Positions 1-5,062 of a stretch of DNA of 7,729 nucleotides are shown in pieces. The notes under the pieces are model-generated. The model was not told the DNA's origin, ran no database searches, and saw nothing but the letters and a program-made list of their open reading frames with translations. This DNA is from Pseudomonadota bacterium. Lineage in GTDB: Bacteria > Desulfobacterota > Desulfovibrionia > Desulfovibrionales > Desulfovibrionaceae. Within the stretch, counting starts at the first letter, position 1, and every line of letters starts with the position of its first letter. The DNA lies in assembly GCA_023426275.1 (NCBI GenBank), contig JAFABC010000135.1, positions 1-7,729 on the forward strand, in the 5' to 3' direction. Both the position numbers and the translations under genes were made by a program.

Positions 1-29
1 CCCCCCCCCCCCCCCCCCCCCCCCCCCCC
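1..29. repeat. Homopolymer run of 29 C at the window edge
   Basis: The first 29 bases are all C, and the true length may be greater because the run touches the edge. Read on the other strand it is a terminal poly-G, which is what two-colour Illumina chemistry writes when signal is lost at a fragment end. The most economical reading is a contig-end artefact. If real, it would be a very long G-tract just past the stop of the downstream minus-strand gene, able to form G-quadruplexes and prone to slippage. Confidence 0.9.
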
Positions 30-55
30 GCCGGAGGCGTCTTCCTCCTCCGCCT

Positions 56-814
56 CTACCCATCACCGAGGCTGAAGCGCCAGGCGCAGGCGCAGTCGTC
101 GCGGCTGATTTCCGGCGGGCAGCTCACGCAGGTGGCGCGGATGGCCGGATCGACGCCGGCGGCAAAGGCGGCGTATTCCACCGAGCCCCCGGAAATACAC
201 GGATAGGGTGGCAGACCCTGGCGCGCGCGCGAGCTTTGCACCCGGCAGCGCACCATGCGCAGCACAAAGGAATCGGGCGTTTCGTCGATAATATCCCAGG
301 TGTTGATGCGCGAGACCAGCCGCGCGCCAAAGGCGACCTTGAGCGCGTCCAGACCGCCGTGTTCAGGCAGACCGAGCGCCGCCCGGGCCCGCACGCCCTC
401 GTAATAGCCCAGCCGGGACCAGCAACTGTCGTTGACCCGCTTGGCGTCGTGCATTCCGCGCGCGTCCTCGACCTTGCGAAACCAGACGCCGTCCGCCGCC
501 AGCCAGGACACGGACAGGGCGTCGAGCAGGCTGTCCAGGCGCTCGCGGCCAAGTCCGGCCAGCACCGATTCCACATCCGCAGGCAACTCCAGCGCCCGCT
601 CGATGCGCCGGGTGAGCAGCGGCAGATAGGCCTCGCCTACCTGGGCTTCCAGTTTGACCGCCGTTTCGGGGCCGAACTGATGCGCCGCCTCGGCCAGCCA
701 CAACCCGTAATGCACGGCGATTTGCCGCACGGCCTGGGCCACCTGGGCGGCCAGCCCCTGTTCCTCTTGTTTCAAGGATGCGCCTTGCAGGCCGGTTGCG
801 CCTTGATCGTCCAC
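56..814 (-). CDS. Cysteine-rich DUF6125-like cytosolic protein
   Basis: A 252-residue protein starting at GTG (814-812) with a good GGAGG Shine-Dalgarno about 8-9 bases upstream, ending in TAG. No signal peptide or membrane segment is visible, so it is probably cytosolic. The N-terminal half is helical (HYGLWLAEAAHQFG near residue 35). The C-terminal half has seven cysteines: C131, C190, C206, C229, C232, C241 and C243. The last four, in a CxxC plus CAC arrangement, look like a metal or cofactor site. The general pattern (VxRCRVQ, then PC, EY.aFA, C..CPP and a CAW.F ending) is what I remember of DUF6125 proteins, which are related in style to ATC-hydrolase-like families. No reaction is established and I do not propose one. 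The gene starts 62 bases after the chemoreceptor stop on the same strand, so it may be the second gene of that transcript. A weak 6-bp hairpin (34-39 with 51-56) follows the stop but has no T-tract. Confidence 0.8.
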   Translation of the reverse strand: MDDQGATGLQGASLKQEEQGLAAQVAQAVRQIAVHYGLWLAEAAHQFGPETAVKLEAQVGEAYLPLLTRRIERALELPADVESVLAGLGRERLDSLLDALSVSWLAADGVWFRKVEDARGMHDAKRVNDSCWSRLGYYEGVRARAALGLPEHGGLDALKVAFGARLVSRINTWDIIDETPDSFVLRMVRCRVQSSRARQGLPPYPCISGGSVEYAAFAAGVDPAIRATCVSCPPEISRDDCACAWRFSLGDG

Positions 815-876
815 CGGGCTCCCCTCCTCTCCGTTTTTCCGGCCATGCCCCGGGGGGACGTGGCGCGACGGCCGAA

Positions 877-2685
877 TCAGGCCTCGTTATGGCCGAGCTG
901 CCGGATAAGCCCCGACAACGCGCCGGTCTGGTCGGCCAGGTTCTGAAAATGGCGCGAAGCGTGGTCGGCCCGGTCGGCGTTGTCGCGGGCGATGCCGCTG
1001 ACCTGCTCCATGCTGTCCATGATGGACCGGGCCGAAGCGGCCTGCTGTTCGGCCGCGGCGGCGATGGACCGGACCTGGGCGGCGGACTGGTCGGCCGCGC
1101 CGAGAATGCGCCGGAGCATGTCGCCGGATTCCCCGGCCAGCCGGGCCGTGGCGTCCACGGCCTCCATGGTCTTGTCCATGCCTTCCATGTTGTCGCGGGT
1201 CATGGACTGGATGGCCTGGATCTTCTGGCCGACCTCGCCGGTGGCGGCCATGGTTTTCTCCGCCAGCTTGCGGACCTCGTCGGCCACCACGGCGAACCCG
1301 CGTCCGGCCTCGCCGGCCCGGGCCGCCTCGATGGCGGCGTTGAGCGCCAGCAGATTGGTCTGGTCGGCAATATCGGAAATGACCTGGATGACCGCGCCGA
1401 TACCGTCGGACTGGACGCCGAGCTGGCCCATGTCGCCCTTGAGCGATTCGGCCATGGTCTTGAGGCGGTCCATGGCCGCCACGGTGTCCTTCACGAAGGT
1501 CTCGCCCTCCAGGGCGGTTTCGCGGGTCTGGCCGGTGGCCGTGGAGGCCTCGGCGGCTCCCCGGGCCACGTCGGCCACGGCGTCGCGCATCTGTCCCATG
1601 GCGTCGGCCGTGGCTTCCAGGCTCTCCTGCTGTTGCCGGGCGCCCTGGTGGATATCGCGGCCGAGACTGATGAGGTCCTGCGTGGCCGCGCCGACCTCGC
1701 CGGCCACGGAGGTCAGGCCGTCAACGGCCGCCAGCATGGCCGCGTTGGCCTCCTCGACCTGCCGGGCCGCCTCCTGGGCCGCCGTGGCGGCCCGGGCCGA
1801 GCGTTCGGCCTCCTGCTTGGCCTCGGCCTCTTTTTGTTGCAGGGCGTCGAGATTGTTTTTGAGTTCCGCGGCCATGGCTTCCAAGGCCCGGTGCAGCTGC
1901 CCGGTTTCATCATCCCCGTGCGCGGAAAGATGCACGTCCAGGTCGCCGGCGGCAATGCGGCGGGCCGCTTCGATGGTCTCCCGGATGGAGCGGGAAATGC
2001 CCCGGGAAACGACAAAGGCCAGGGGCAGGAGCACGAGCAGGAACATGACGGCGAAGACCGCGGCCTCGACAAGGGTCAGGCGATCGCCGAGCGCCCGCAT
2101 CCGGCCGGCAATGGCGGCTTCGGCCTCGGCCACATTGTCCACGTAGACGCCCGTGCCGATCCAGTAGTCGGTGCCGGGAATCATGGCGGCGTACCCGAGC
2201 TTGGGCGTGTCGCCCTTGCCCGGCTTGTTCCAGGTGAAGTGAACGAACCCGCCGCCCGAGGCGGCCGCCCTGGCCAGATCGCGCACGGAATACACCCCAT
2301 CCGGGCCCTTGAGCCCGGCGAGGTCCTTGCCCTGGAGCGCCGGATTGACCGGATGGGCCACGTTGGTGGTGCCGGTATAGATGTAATAGTAGCCCGAGCG
2401 GTCGTCCTCGAAAAAGGCGTCCTTGATGGCCTGCCGCAGATAGGCCACCCGGGCCTTTTCGTCGGAGATGCCGGCCAGCCCCTGGGCCAGGGCCGAGGCC
2501 AGGGAATCGGTCGCCACCTTGATCTTGGCCCGCTCGCCCTGCAGCATGACCTGCTGGGCCTCCCGCGCCCCATCCGTGGCCAGCCGCCAGGAGGAATAGG
2601 CACCCACGCCGAAGATCACGGCCGCCGAAAGGGCGGAGACGACAAACAGCACCAGCAGCTTTGCGCGAATGGAAAGATTGTTCAA
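877..2685 (-). CDS. Methyl-accepting chemotaxis protein with periplasmic Cache domain
   Basis: A 602-residue transmembrane chemoreceptor that would signal through CheW/CheA to the flagellar motor. Order of parts: cytoplasmic MNNLSIRAK; TM1 about residues 9-30; periplasmic single-Cache type domain about 35-200 with its typical pattern (GYYYIY, then AHPVNPALQGKDL, GGGFVHFTW, and PGTDYWIGTGVYVD); TM2 about 204-227; HAMP about 228-278; coiled coil 280-315; and a long signalling hairpin with the nearly invariant tip around residues 442-478 (DQTNLLALNAAIEAARAGE and GRGFAVVADEVRKLAEKT). Cache domains of this type often bind small carboxylates, but the ligand here cannot be read from sequence. There is no C-terminal NWETF-like pentapeptide for CheR/CheB tethering; the protein ends QLGHNEA. 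The start is TTG at 2685-2683 with GGAG 8 bases upstream. The nearby ATG at 2699 is out of frame and stops at once. The gene may be co-transcribed with the cysteine-rich gene behind it. Confidence 0.95.
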   Translation of the reverse strand: MNNLSIRAKLLVLFVVSALSAAVIFGVGAYSSWRLATDGAREAQQVMLQGERAKIKVATDSLASALAQGLAGISDEKARVAYLRQAIKDAFFEDDRSGYYYIYTGTTNVAHPVNPALQGKDLAGLKGPDGVYSVRDLARAAASGGGFVHFTWNKPGKGDTPKLGYAAMIPGTDYWIGTGVYVDNVAEAEAAIAGRMRALGDRLTLVEAAVFAVMFLLVLLPLAFVVSRGISRSIRETIEAARRIAAGDLDVHLSAHGDDETGQLHRALEAMAAELKNNLDALQQKEAEAKQEAERSARAATAAQEAARQVEEANAAMLAAVDGLTSVAGEVGAATQDLISLGRDIHQGARQQQESLEATADAMGQMRDAVADVARGAAEASTATGQTRETALEGETFVKDTVAAMDRLKTMAESLKGDMGQLGVQSDGIGAVIQVISDIADQTNLLALNAAIEAARAGEAGRGFAVVADEVRKLAEKTMAATGEVGQKIQAIQSMTRDNMEGMDKTMEAVDATARLAGESGDMLRRILGAADQSAAQVRSIAAAAEQQAASARSIMDSMEQVSGIARDNADRADHASRHFQNLADQTGALSGLIRQLGHNEA

Positions 2686-2819
2686 GGCAGCAACTCCATA
2701 ACCTTCATGCAGGGGGGCGGCAGGCGGCTCCGATCCGACGGGGGACAGGCGTTGCCGGGCAAGGCCTTCCCGAGAGACCGGGACACGTCCCTCAACAAAT
2801 CAGGCACATTTGGTCAACC

Positions 2820-2850
2820 TGCCGAGATATCGGCACGCGTGTGAAACGCG
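2820..2850. repeat. Two back-to-back short hairpins upstream of the chemoreceptor
   Basis: Two perfect inverted repeats abut. CGCGT-N5-ACGCG occupies 2836-2850, and TGCCGA-N4-TCGGCA occupies 2820-2835. They lie 10 bases past the stop of the 97-residue membrane protein gene and about 135 bases before the chemoreceptor start. No T-tract follows on either strand, so a standard intrinsic terminator is unlikely. On the minus strand the second repeat contains GCCGATAT (2834-2827), close to the GCCGATAA -10 element of FliA (sigma-28) promoters, but no TAAA sits at the expected distance. The dyads could be protein-binding sites or mRNA 3'-end structure. Confidence 0.4.
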
Positions 2851-2860
2851 CATCCGGGGC

Positions 2861-3154
2861 TTACAAGGCGGCGCCCGCGATCAACAATGCGACGTAGGCG
2901 GCCGTCGCCGTGAACACGAACTGGCGCATGGCGCGAATGAAGCGCTTCCGCTTGGCCAGCATGAACTCGACCATGCCGAGGCGCTCGTCAGGTCTGTCAC
3001 GCATATGTGGCAATCTGTCGATATAATGATCCATATAGGACTGTTCCGACAAGAGCAGCAAATACACCCTGGGCCGAAAATAGAAACGGTAGTACAGAAA
3101 GAACACGACGAAGTAGGCGACAAAAAGCACCATGGAATAGCGCAGACTGAGCAT
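2861..3154 (-). CDS. Small two-helix inner-membrane protein, unrecognised
   Basis: A 97-residue protein I do not recognise. A strongly hydrophobic, aromatic-rich helix spans residues 6-26 (FVAYFVVFFLYYRFYF), then a charged middle (about 36-77, including RDRPDERLG and LAKRKRFIRAMR), then a second hydrophobic helix 78-96 ending at the C-terminus. This predicts a two-pass membrane hairpin with a polar loop of about 50 residues. I chose the ATG at 3154 because AAGGA sits 8 bases upstream. The frame stays open to another ATG at 3211 (116 residues), but that start has a poorly spaced ribosome site and the extra segment contains a 6-bp hairpin. The DNA is much poorer in GC (about 45% over 3001-3120) than its neighbours, only partly explained by the Phe/Tyr/Met/Ile content. 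It is divergent from pgpA and upstream of the chemoreceptor. Nothing ties it functionally to either. Confidence 0.65.
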   Translation of the reverse strand: MLSLRYSMVLFVAYFVVFFLYYRFYFRPRVYLLLLSEQSYMDHYIDRLPHMRDRPDERLGMVEFMLAKRKRFIRAMRQFVFTATAAYVALLIAGAAL

Positions 3155-3177
3155 CGATACCGTCCTTATGGGTTGGA

Positions 3178-3194
3178 GCGCGTCTCGCACGCGC
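3178..3194 (-). promoter_or_regulatory. GCGCGT-N5-ACGCGC dyad in the leader of the small membrane gene
   Basis: A perfect 6-bp inverted repeat with a 5-base loop, 24 bases upstream of the preferred start at 3154. Its core CGCGT-N5-ACGCG is also found at 2836-2850, just beyond the other end of the same gene. It could be an operator or a leader hairpin. Its presence inside the longer alternative reading of the gene supports that part being untranslated. Confidence 0.35.
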
Positions 3195-3317
3195 CCAAGG
3201 CTCTTTCCCATACTTCCGCAGCGAACTCAAGACCGCACCCTTCCCCTTGCCCCGACAAAACGTCCGGTGTAGCTTCTTCGCGCCTTGAACACACCCCCGA
3301 CCACGGAGGCCTGCATC

Positions 3318-3782
3318 ATGACCACGGGTGATCGCCTGTCCCTGCTCGTTTCGGGACTGGGCCCCATCGGCAAAATTCCCTACGCCCCGGGCACCTGGGG
3401 CTCGGCCGTCGCCACCCTGGCCGCGCCGATCCTGTTTCTGCCCCAGCCCGGCTTCTGGCGCGTGGTCACGCTGCTCGTGATCTTCTTTGTCGGCAGCGCG
3501 GCCGCCACGCGGACCGAAAAACTGCTCGGCCGCAAGGACCCCGGCCACGTGGTCATCGACGAACTCGTGGGCCAGTGGATCACCTTCCTGCCCTTCGCCG
3601 CCCTGCCCCCGCTGGAACTTCTGGCCGGATTCTTTCTGTTCCGCGCCTTCGACATCCTCAAACCCCGGCCCGTGCGCGCCTCGGAAAACTGGCTGCCGGG
3701 CGGCTACGGGGTCATGATCGACGACGTGCTGGCCGGCGTCTACGCCTGCCTGTGCCTGAGCCTGCTTCACGCGCTGCGCTGA
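3318..3782 (+). CDS. pgpA: Phosphatidylglycerophosphatase A
   Basis: A 154-residue integral membrane phosphatase that removes phosphate from phosphatidylglycerol phosphate to give phosphatidylglycerol, the last step of phosphatidylglycerol synthesis. Family motifs run in order: GKIPYAPGTWGS (residues 18-29), KDPGHVVIDELVG (73-85), FRAFDILKPRPV (108-119), and GGYGVMIDDVLAG (128-140). The acidic residues of DPG, IDE and IDD are the likely Mg2+/phosphate site, as in other PgpA proteins. Hydrophobic stretches cover about 31-62, 87-109 and 136-150. The start is ATG 3318 with a strong GGAGG 8 bases upstream. An in-frame TTG at 3285 would add 11 residues but has no comparable ribosome site. The gene is alone on the plus strand here, divergent from the small membrane gene. 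The best upstream promoter match (TTGCCC 3247-3252, 17 bases, TAGCTT 3270-3275) is weak. Confidence 0.95.
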   Translation: MTTGDRLSLLVSGLGPIGKIPYAPGTWGSAVATLAAPILFLPQPGFWRVVTLLVIFFVGSAAATRTEKLLGRKDPGHVVIDELVGQWITFLPFAALPPLELLAGFFLFRAFDILKPRPVRASENWLPGGYGVMIDDVLAGVYACLCLSLLHALR

Positions 3783-3795
3783 TCCGTGTCGCAAA

Positions 3796-3820
3796 CGCCG
3801 CCCCGCCTGGCGGGGCGGCG
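3796..3820 (+). terminator. GC-rich hairpin after pgpA
   Basis: A perfect 10-bp stem (CGCCGCCCCG with CGGGGCGGCG) with a 5-base loop, starting 13 bases after the pgpA stop. The following bases are only mildly T-rich (CCAAGCCCGTTTCCTT), so it may work as a weak intrinsic terminator or as a block to 3' exonucleases. Confidence 0.6.
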
Positions 3821-3853
3821 CCAAGCCCGTTTCCTTCCGCCCTCTCCCGCCGG

Positions 3854-3895
3854 GTGTCGCGTCCTCAAAAAAGTGTTTTTTTGAGGACAACACAC
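3854..3895. repeat. 42-bp near-palindrome with A6/T7 inner arms
   Basis: GTCCTCAAAAAA (3861-3872) pairs perfectly with TTTTTTGAGGAC (3877-3888) across a 4-base loop. After a 3-by-3 mismatch, GTGT (3854-3857) pairs with ACAC (3892-3895). A/T-rich inner arms with a GC-rich outer base are the reverse of a normal bidirectional terminator, and no T-tract follows the outer arm. It could be a protein-binding dyad, a cruciform, an RNA structure or the remnant of a small mobile repeat. Confidence 0.6.
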
Positions 3896-3991
3896 TCTCA
3901 TGACTATATTTCATTACTGGCCGGCATAACCGGCCGGCCCGTCCGCGTTCCGGGAAAAAACATTCCGGGAGCGCGCTTTCGGATTTTTCAC

Positions 3992-4021
3992 TTGCCTGAA
4001 AAGAGCCCGGCCAGCTATATG
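3992..4021 (+). promoter_or_regulatory. Candidate sigma-70 promoter for a small RNA
   Basis: TTGCCT (3992-3997) and TATATG (4016-4021), 18 bases apart, each match four of six consensus bases. A short AT-rich patch (GGATTTTTCAC) precedes the -35. Transcription would start near 4028. There is no open reading frame with a ribosome site behind it, but a hairpin plus T5 follows at 4067-4093. Confidence 0.35.
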
Positions 4022-4027
4022 GAAGGC

Positions 4028-4093
4028 AATGCCGTGGAAGGTCCCGGGCAGAGTTGGCGGCACCGCAACGGAGGGTAGCTCCCGTTAATTTTT
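4028..4093 (+). ncRNA. Candidate small RNA of about 66 nt
   Basis: The segment lies between the promoter-like pair at 3992-4021 and a hairpin followed by T5. Internally TGCCG (4030-4034) can pair with CGGCA (4058-4062), giving a 5' stem-loop before the terminal hairpin. It is not preceded or followed by a plus-strand gene that it could control in cis. I do not recognise the family. If the first hairpin is leaky, the RNA would extend to the T6 at 4210, about 183 nt. Both the start and the strand are inferred. Confidence 0.35.
4067..4093 (+). terminator. Hairpin plus T5, possible small-RNA terminator
   Basis: AACGG-(A)-GGG pairs with CTC-CCGTT (4067-4075 with 4079-4086) with one bulged A, one G-U pair and a tight TAG loop, followed by AATTTTT. 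This is a modest plus-strand intrinsic terminator. On the minus strand no T-tract follows. Confidence 0.4.
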
Positions 4094-4124
4094 CCCCCCA
4101 TACCGGGCGATTGAGCGCCCCCCG

Positions 4125-4210
4125 GATTCGCCTGAGCGCGTGAACGATCCACGAGGAAACCCTGGATGCGGCCGGTTGCCGGCAAAACGCGACCCCGGCG
4201 AATCTTTTTT
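4125..4210 (+). ncRNA. Multibranched structured RNA candidate ending in T6
   Basis: Nested perfect helices are visible. P1 is GATTCGCC (4125-4132) with GGCGAATC (4197-4204). Inside it P2 is CGCGT (4137-4141) with ACGCG (4187-4191). Inside that are two hairpins: P3, ATCC/GGAT plus AGG/CCT (4147-4167) with an AAAC loop, and P4, GCCGG-TTG-CCGGC (4171-4183). T6 (4205-4210) follows the 3' strand of P1 directly, which fixes the likely strand as plus. The result is a three-way junction about 80 nt long. No plus-strand gene lies downstream, so a cis-acting riboswitch is unlikely. It may be the 3' half of the RNA that starts near 4028 or a separate unit. I cannot match it to a known family. Confidence 0.45.
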
Positions 4211-4220
4211 GCGCCTCCTG

Positions 4221-4256
4221 AAAAGAAAAACGGCCACCGGGAATCCCCGATGGCCG
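4221..4256 (-). terminator. Intrinsic terminator of pal and the tol cluster
   Basis: On the minus strand an 11-bp stem (CGGCCATCGGG with CCCGGTGGCCG, one G-U pair) closes a GATT loop and is followed by TTTTTCTTTT. It begins 32 bases after the pal stop. All parts of a strong rho-independent terminator are present, so minus-strand transcription should not run into the structured region to the left. Confidence 0.92.
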
Positions 4257-4288
4257 TCCGGCCGCGATGGCCTGAAAATACCGCTGAA

Positions 4289-4804
4289 CTAGTAGGTGGC
4301 GCGGAATTCGTCGCGACGGTTCTTCGCGTACGCGGCGGCGCTGGTGCCCGGATCCAGGGGGCGTTCCTTGCCGTAGCTGACCGTGGACAGGCGGTCGGCG
4401 GAAATGCCCAGATTGGCCAGATACTGGGCGGCAGCCTGGGCCCGGCGCTCGCCAAGGGCAAGGTTGTACTCGGCGGTGCCGCGCTGGTCGCAGTTGCCTT
4501 CGACGATCAGCTTGATCTGGGAATACTGGCGCAGAATCTCGGCCTTGCGGGTCAGGGTCTGCCGGGCCTCGGCGCTCAGGTTGGAGCTGTCGAAGGCGAA
4601 GTGGATCATTTCGGCCAGCTCATTGGAGGCCTGTCCCAGTTTCTCCCGCAGGGCCCGCTCCTGTTCCAGGCGTGCCCGCTCCTGGTCTTCCCAGCTCGTG
4701 CCGGCGCCATCGCCGGGACCGGCCGCCTTTTTGGCGCAGCCAAATCCCGTCAGGGACAGCATCAGTACGAGCATTGCCACAGTCATAATCCTTGAACGCG
4801 TCAT
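4289..4804 (-). CDS. pal: Peptidoglycan-associated lipoprotein Pal
   Basis: A 171-residue outer-membrane lipoprotein that binds peptidoglycan and TolB/TolA in the Tol-Pal system. MTRSRIMTVAMLVLMLSLTGFGC is a signal peptide with the acylated cysteine at C23. The -3 residue is Gly rather than the usual Leu, still within the accepted lipobox range, and A24 at +2 fits outer-membrane sorting. A charged linker (36-65, helical, rich in E and R) leads into the OmpA-like domain (66-171). This carries IHFAFDSSNL, VEGNCDQRGTAEYNLALGERRAQAA, SYGKERPLD and AYAKNRRDEF. D106 and R121 occupy the positions of the diaminopimelate-binding Asp and Arg of OmpA-like domains. The ATG at 4804 has GGAGG 8 bases upstream. 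It lies 258 bases after tolB, a long gap for this pair, and is followed by a strong terminator. Confidence 0.97.
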   Translation of the reverse strand: MTRSRIMTVAMLVLMLSLTGFGCAKKAAGPGDGAGTSWEDQERARLEQERALREKLGQASNELAEMIHFAFDSSNLSAEARQTLTRKAEILRQYSQIKLIVEGNCDQRGTAEYNLALGERRAQAAAQYLANLGISADRLSTVSYGKERPLDPGTSAAAYAKNRRDEFRATY

Positions 4805-4921
4805 TTTTCTTTCCTCCTCACATTGCCCGCCCGGGCTTTAAGCAACCAAGAGCTTTGCTCCTGGCCGTGTTCTCGATGGGGCTGGCGAAGCACCAACCGG
4901 AACCGGCCTCGAATACGCTTC

Positions 4922-4937
4922 TTGCAATAAATTGCAA
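4922..4937. promoter_or_regulatory. 16-bp perfect dyad between tolB and pal
   Basis: TTGCAATAAATTGCAA has two 7-bp arms around a 2-bp centre, in a locally AT-rich patch 118 bases upstream of the pal start. Its size and symmetry fit a dimeric helix-turn-helix operator better than an RNA hairpin, whose loop would be too small unless shortened. Nearby minus-strand promoter matches are poor (TTGCAA, 16 bases, TATTCG overlapping the dyad; or TATACT at 4999-4994 without a -35). I cannot assign a regulator. Confidence 0.4.
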
Positions 4938-5062
4938 CAACGAAACAAAGGCCGTCACGAAATGTAGTAGCAGTTTCGCGCCCCCGTGACACCAGTATAC
5001 GCACCGGAACCCGACTGGCCCTTCATCGCCGCCACTTCCTTACAAGATAGTCATGTACAGTT

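Larger units (their letters stand above)
3783..4288. other. 506-bp non-coding stretch rich in RNA-like structure
   Basis: No convincing protein gene lies between pgpA and pal. The stretch holds the pgpA hairpin, a 42-bp near-palindrome, a GGCCGG-N5-CCGGCC hairpin (3919-3935), a direct repeat of TTCCGGGA (3948-3955 and 3963-3970), a promoter-like pair, a hairpin with T5, a multibranched fold with T6, and the pal terminator. The ORFs that cross it are shadows with low-complexity GC-rich translations and no ribosome sites. Confidence 0.7.

Noticed and set aside
815..876. Possible hairpin between the chemoreceptor and the cysteine-rich gene (GCCA...TGGC with CCCC/GGGG)
   Set aside because: It has interrupted stems and no T-tract. 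GC-rich chance pairing is sufficient.
778..2844. Plus-strand 688-codon open frame antisense to the chemoreceptor
   Set aside because: The minus strand encodes a complete Cache-HAMP-MCP protein. The antisense translation is Gly/His/Arg-rich low complexity without motifs, the usual GC-rich shadow.
3247..3275. TTGCCC-N17-TAGCTT as a pgpA promoter
   Set aside because: The -10 matches only three of six bases. The spacing is right but the evidence is too thin for a feature.
2997..3914. Minus-strand 305-codon open frame across pgpA
   Set aside because: It is antisense to all PgpA motifs, has no family features, and runs through the terminator hairpins.
4028..4093. Faint resemblance to a cobalamin riboswitch core (GGAAGG and CCGCAACGG)
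   Set aside because: Other conserved blocks and the B12-box pairing are not visible, and no plus-strand gene follows that it could control.
4955..5026. 23-codon reading frame (MKGQSG...) upstream of pal on the minus strand, with AAGGA ahead of it
   Set aside because: It is short, the spacing of the ribosome site is about 10 bases, and there is no regulatory codon pattern or terminator pair. It cannot be told from chance.
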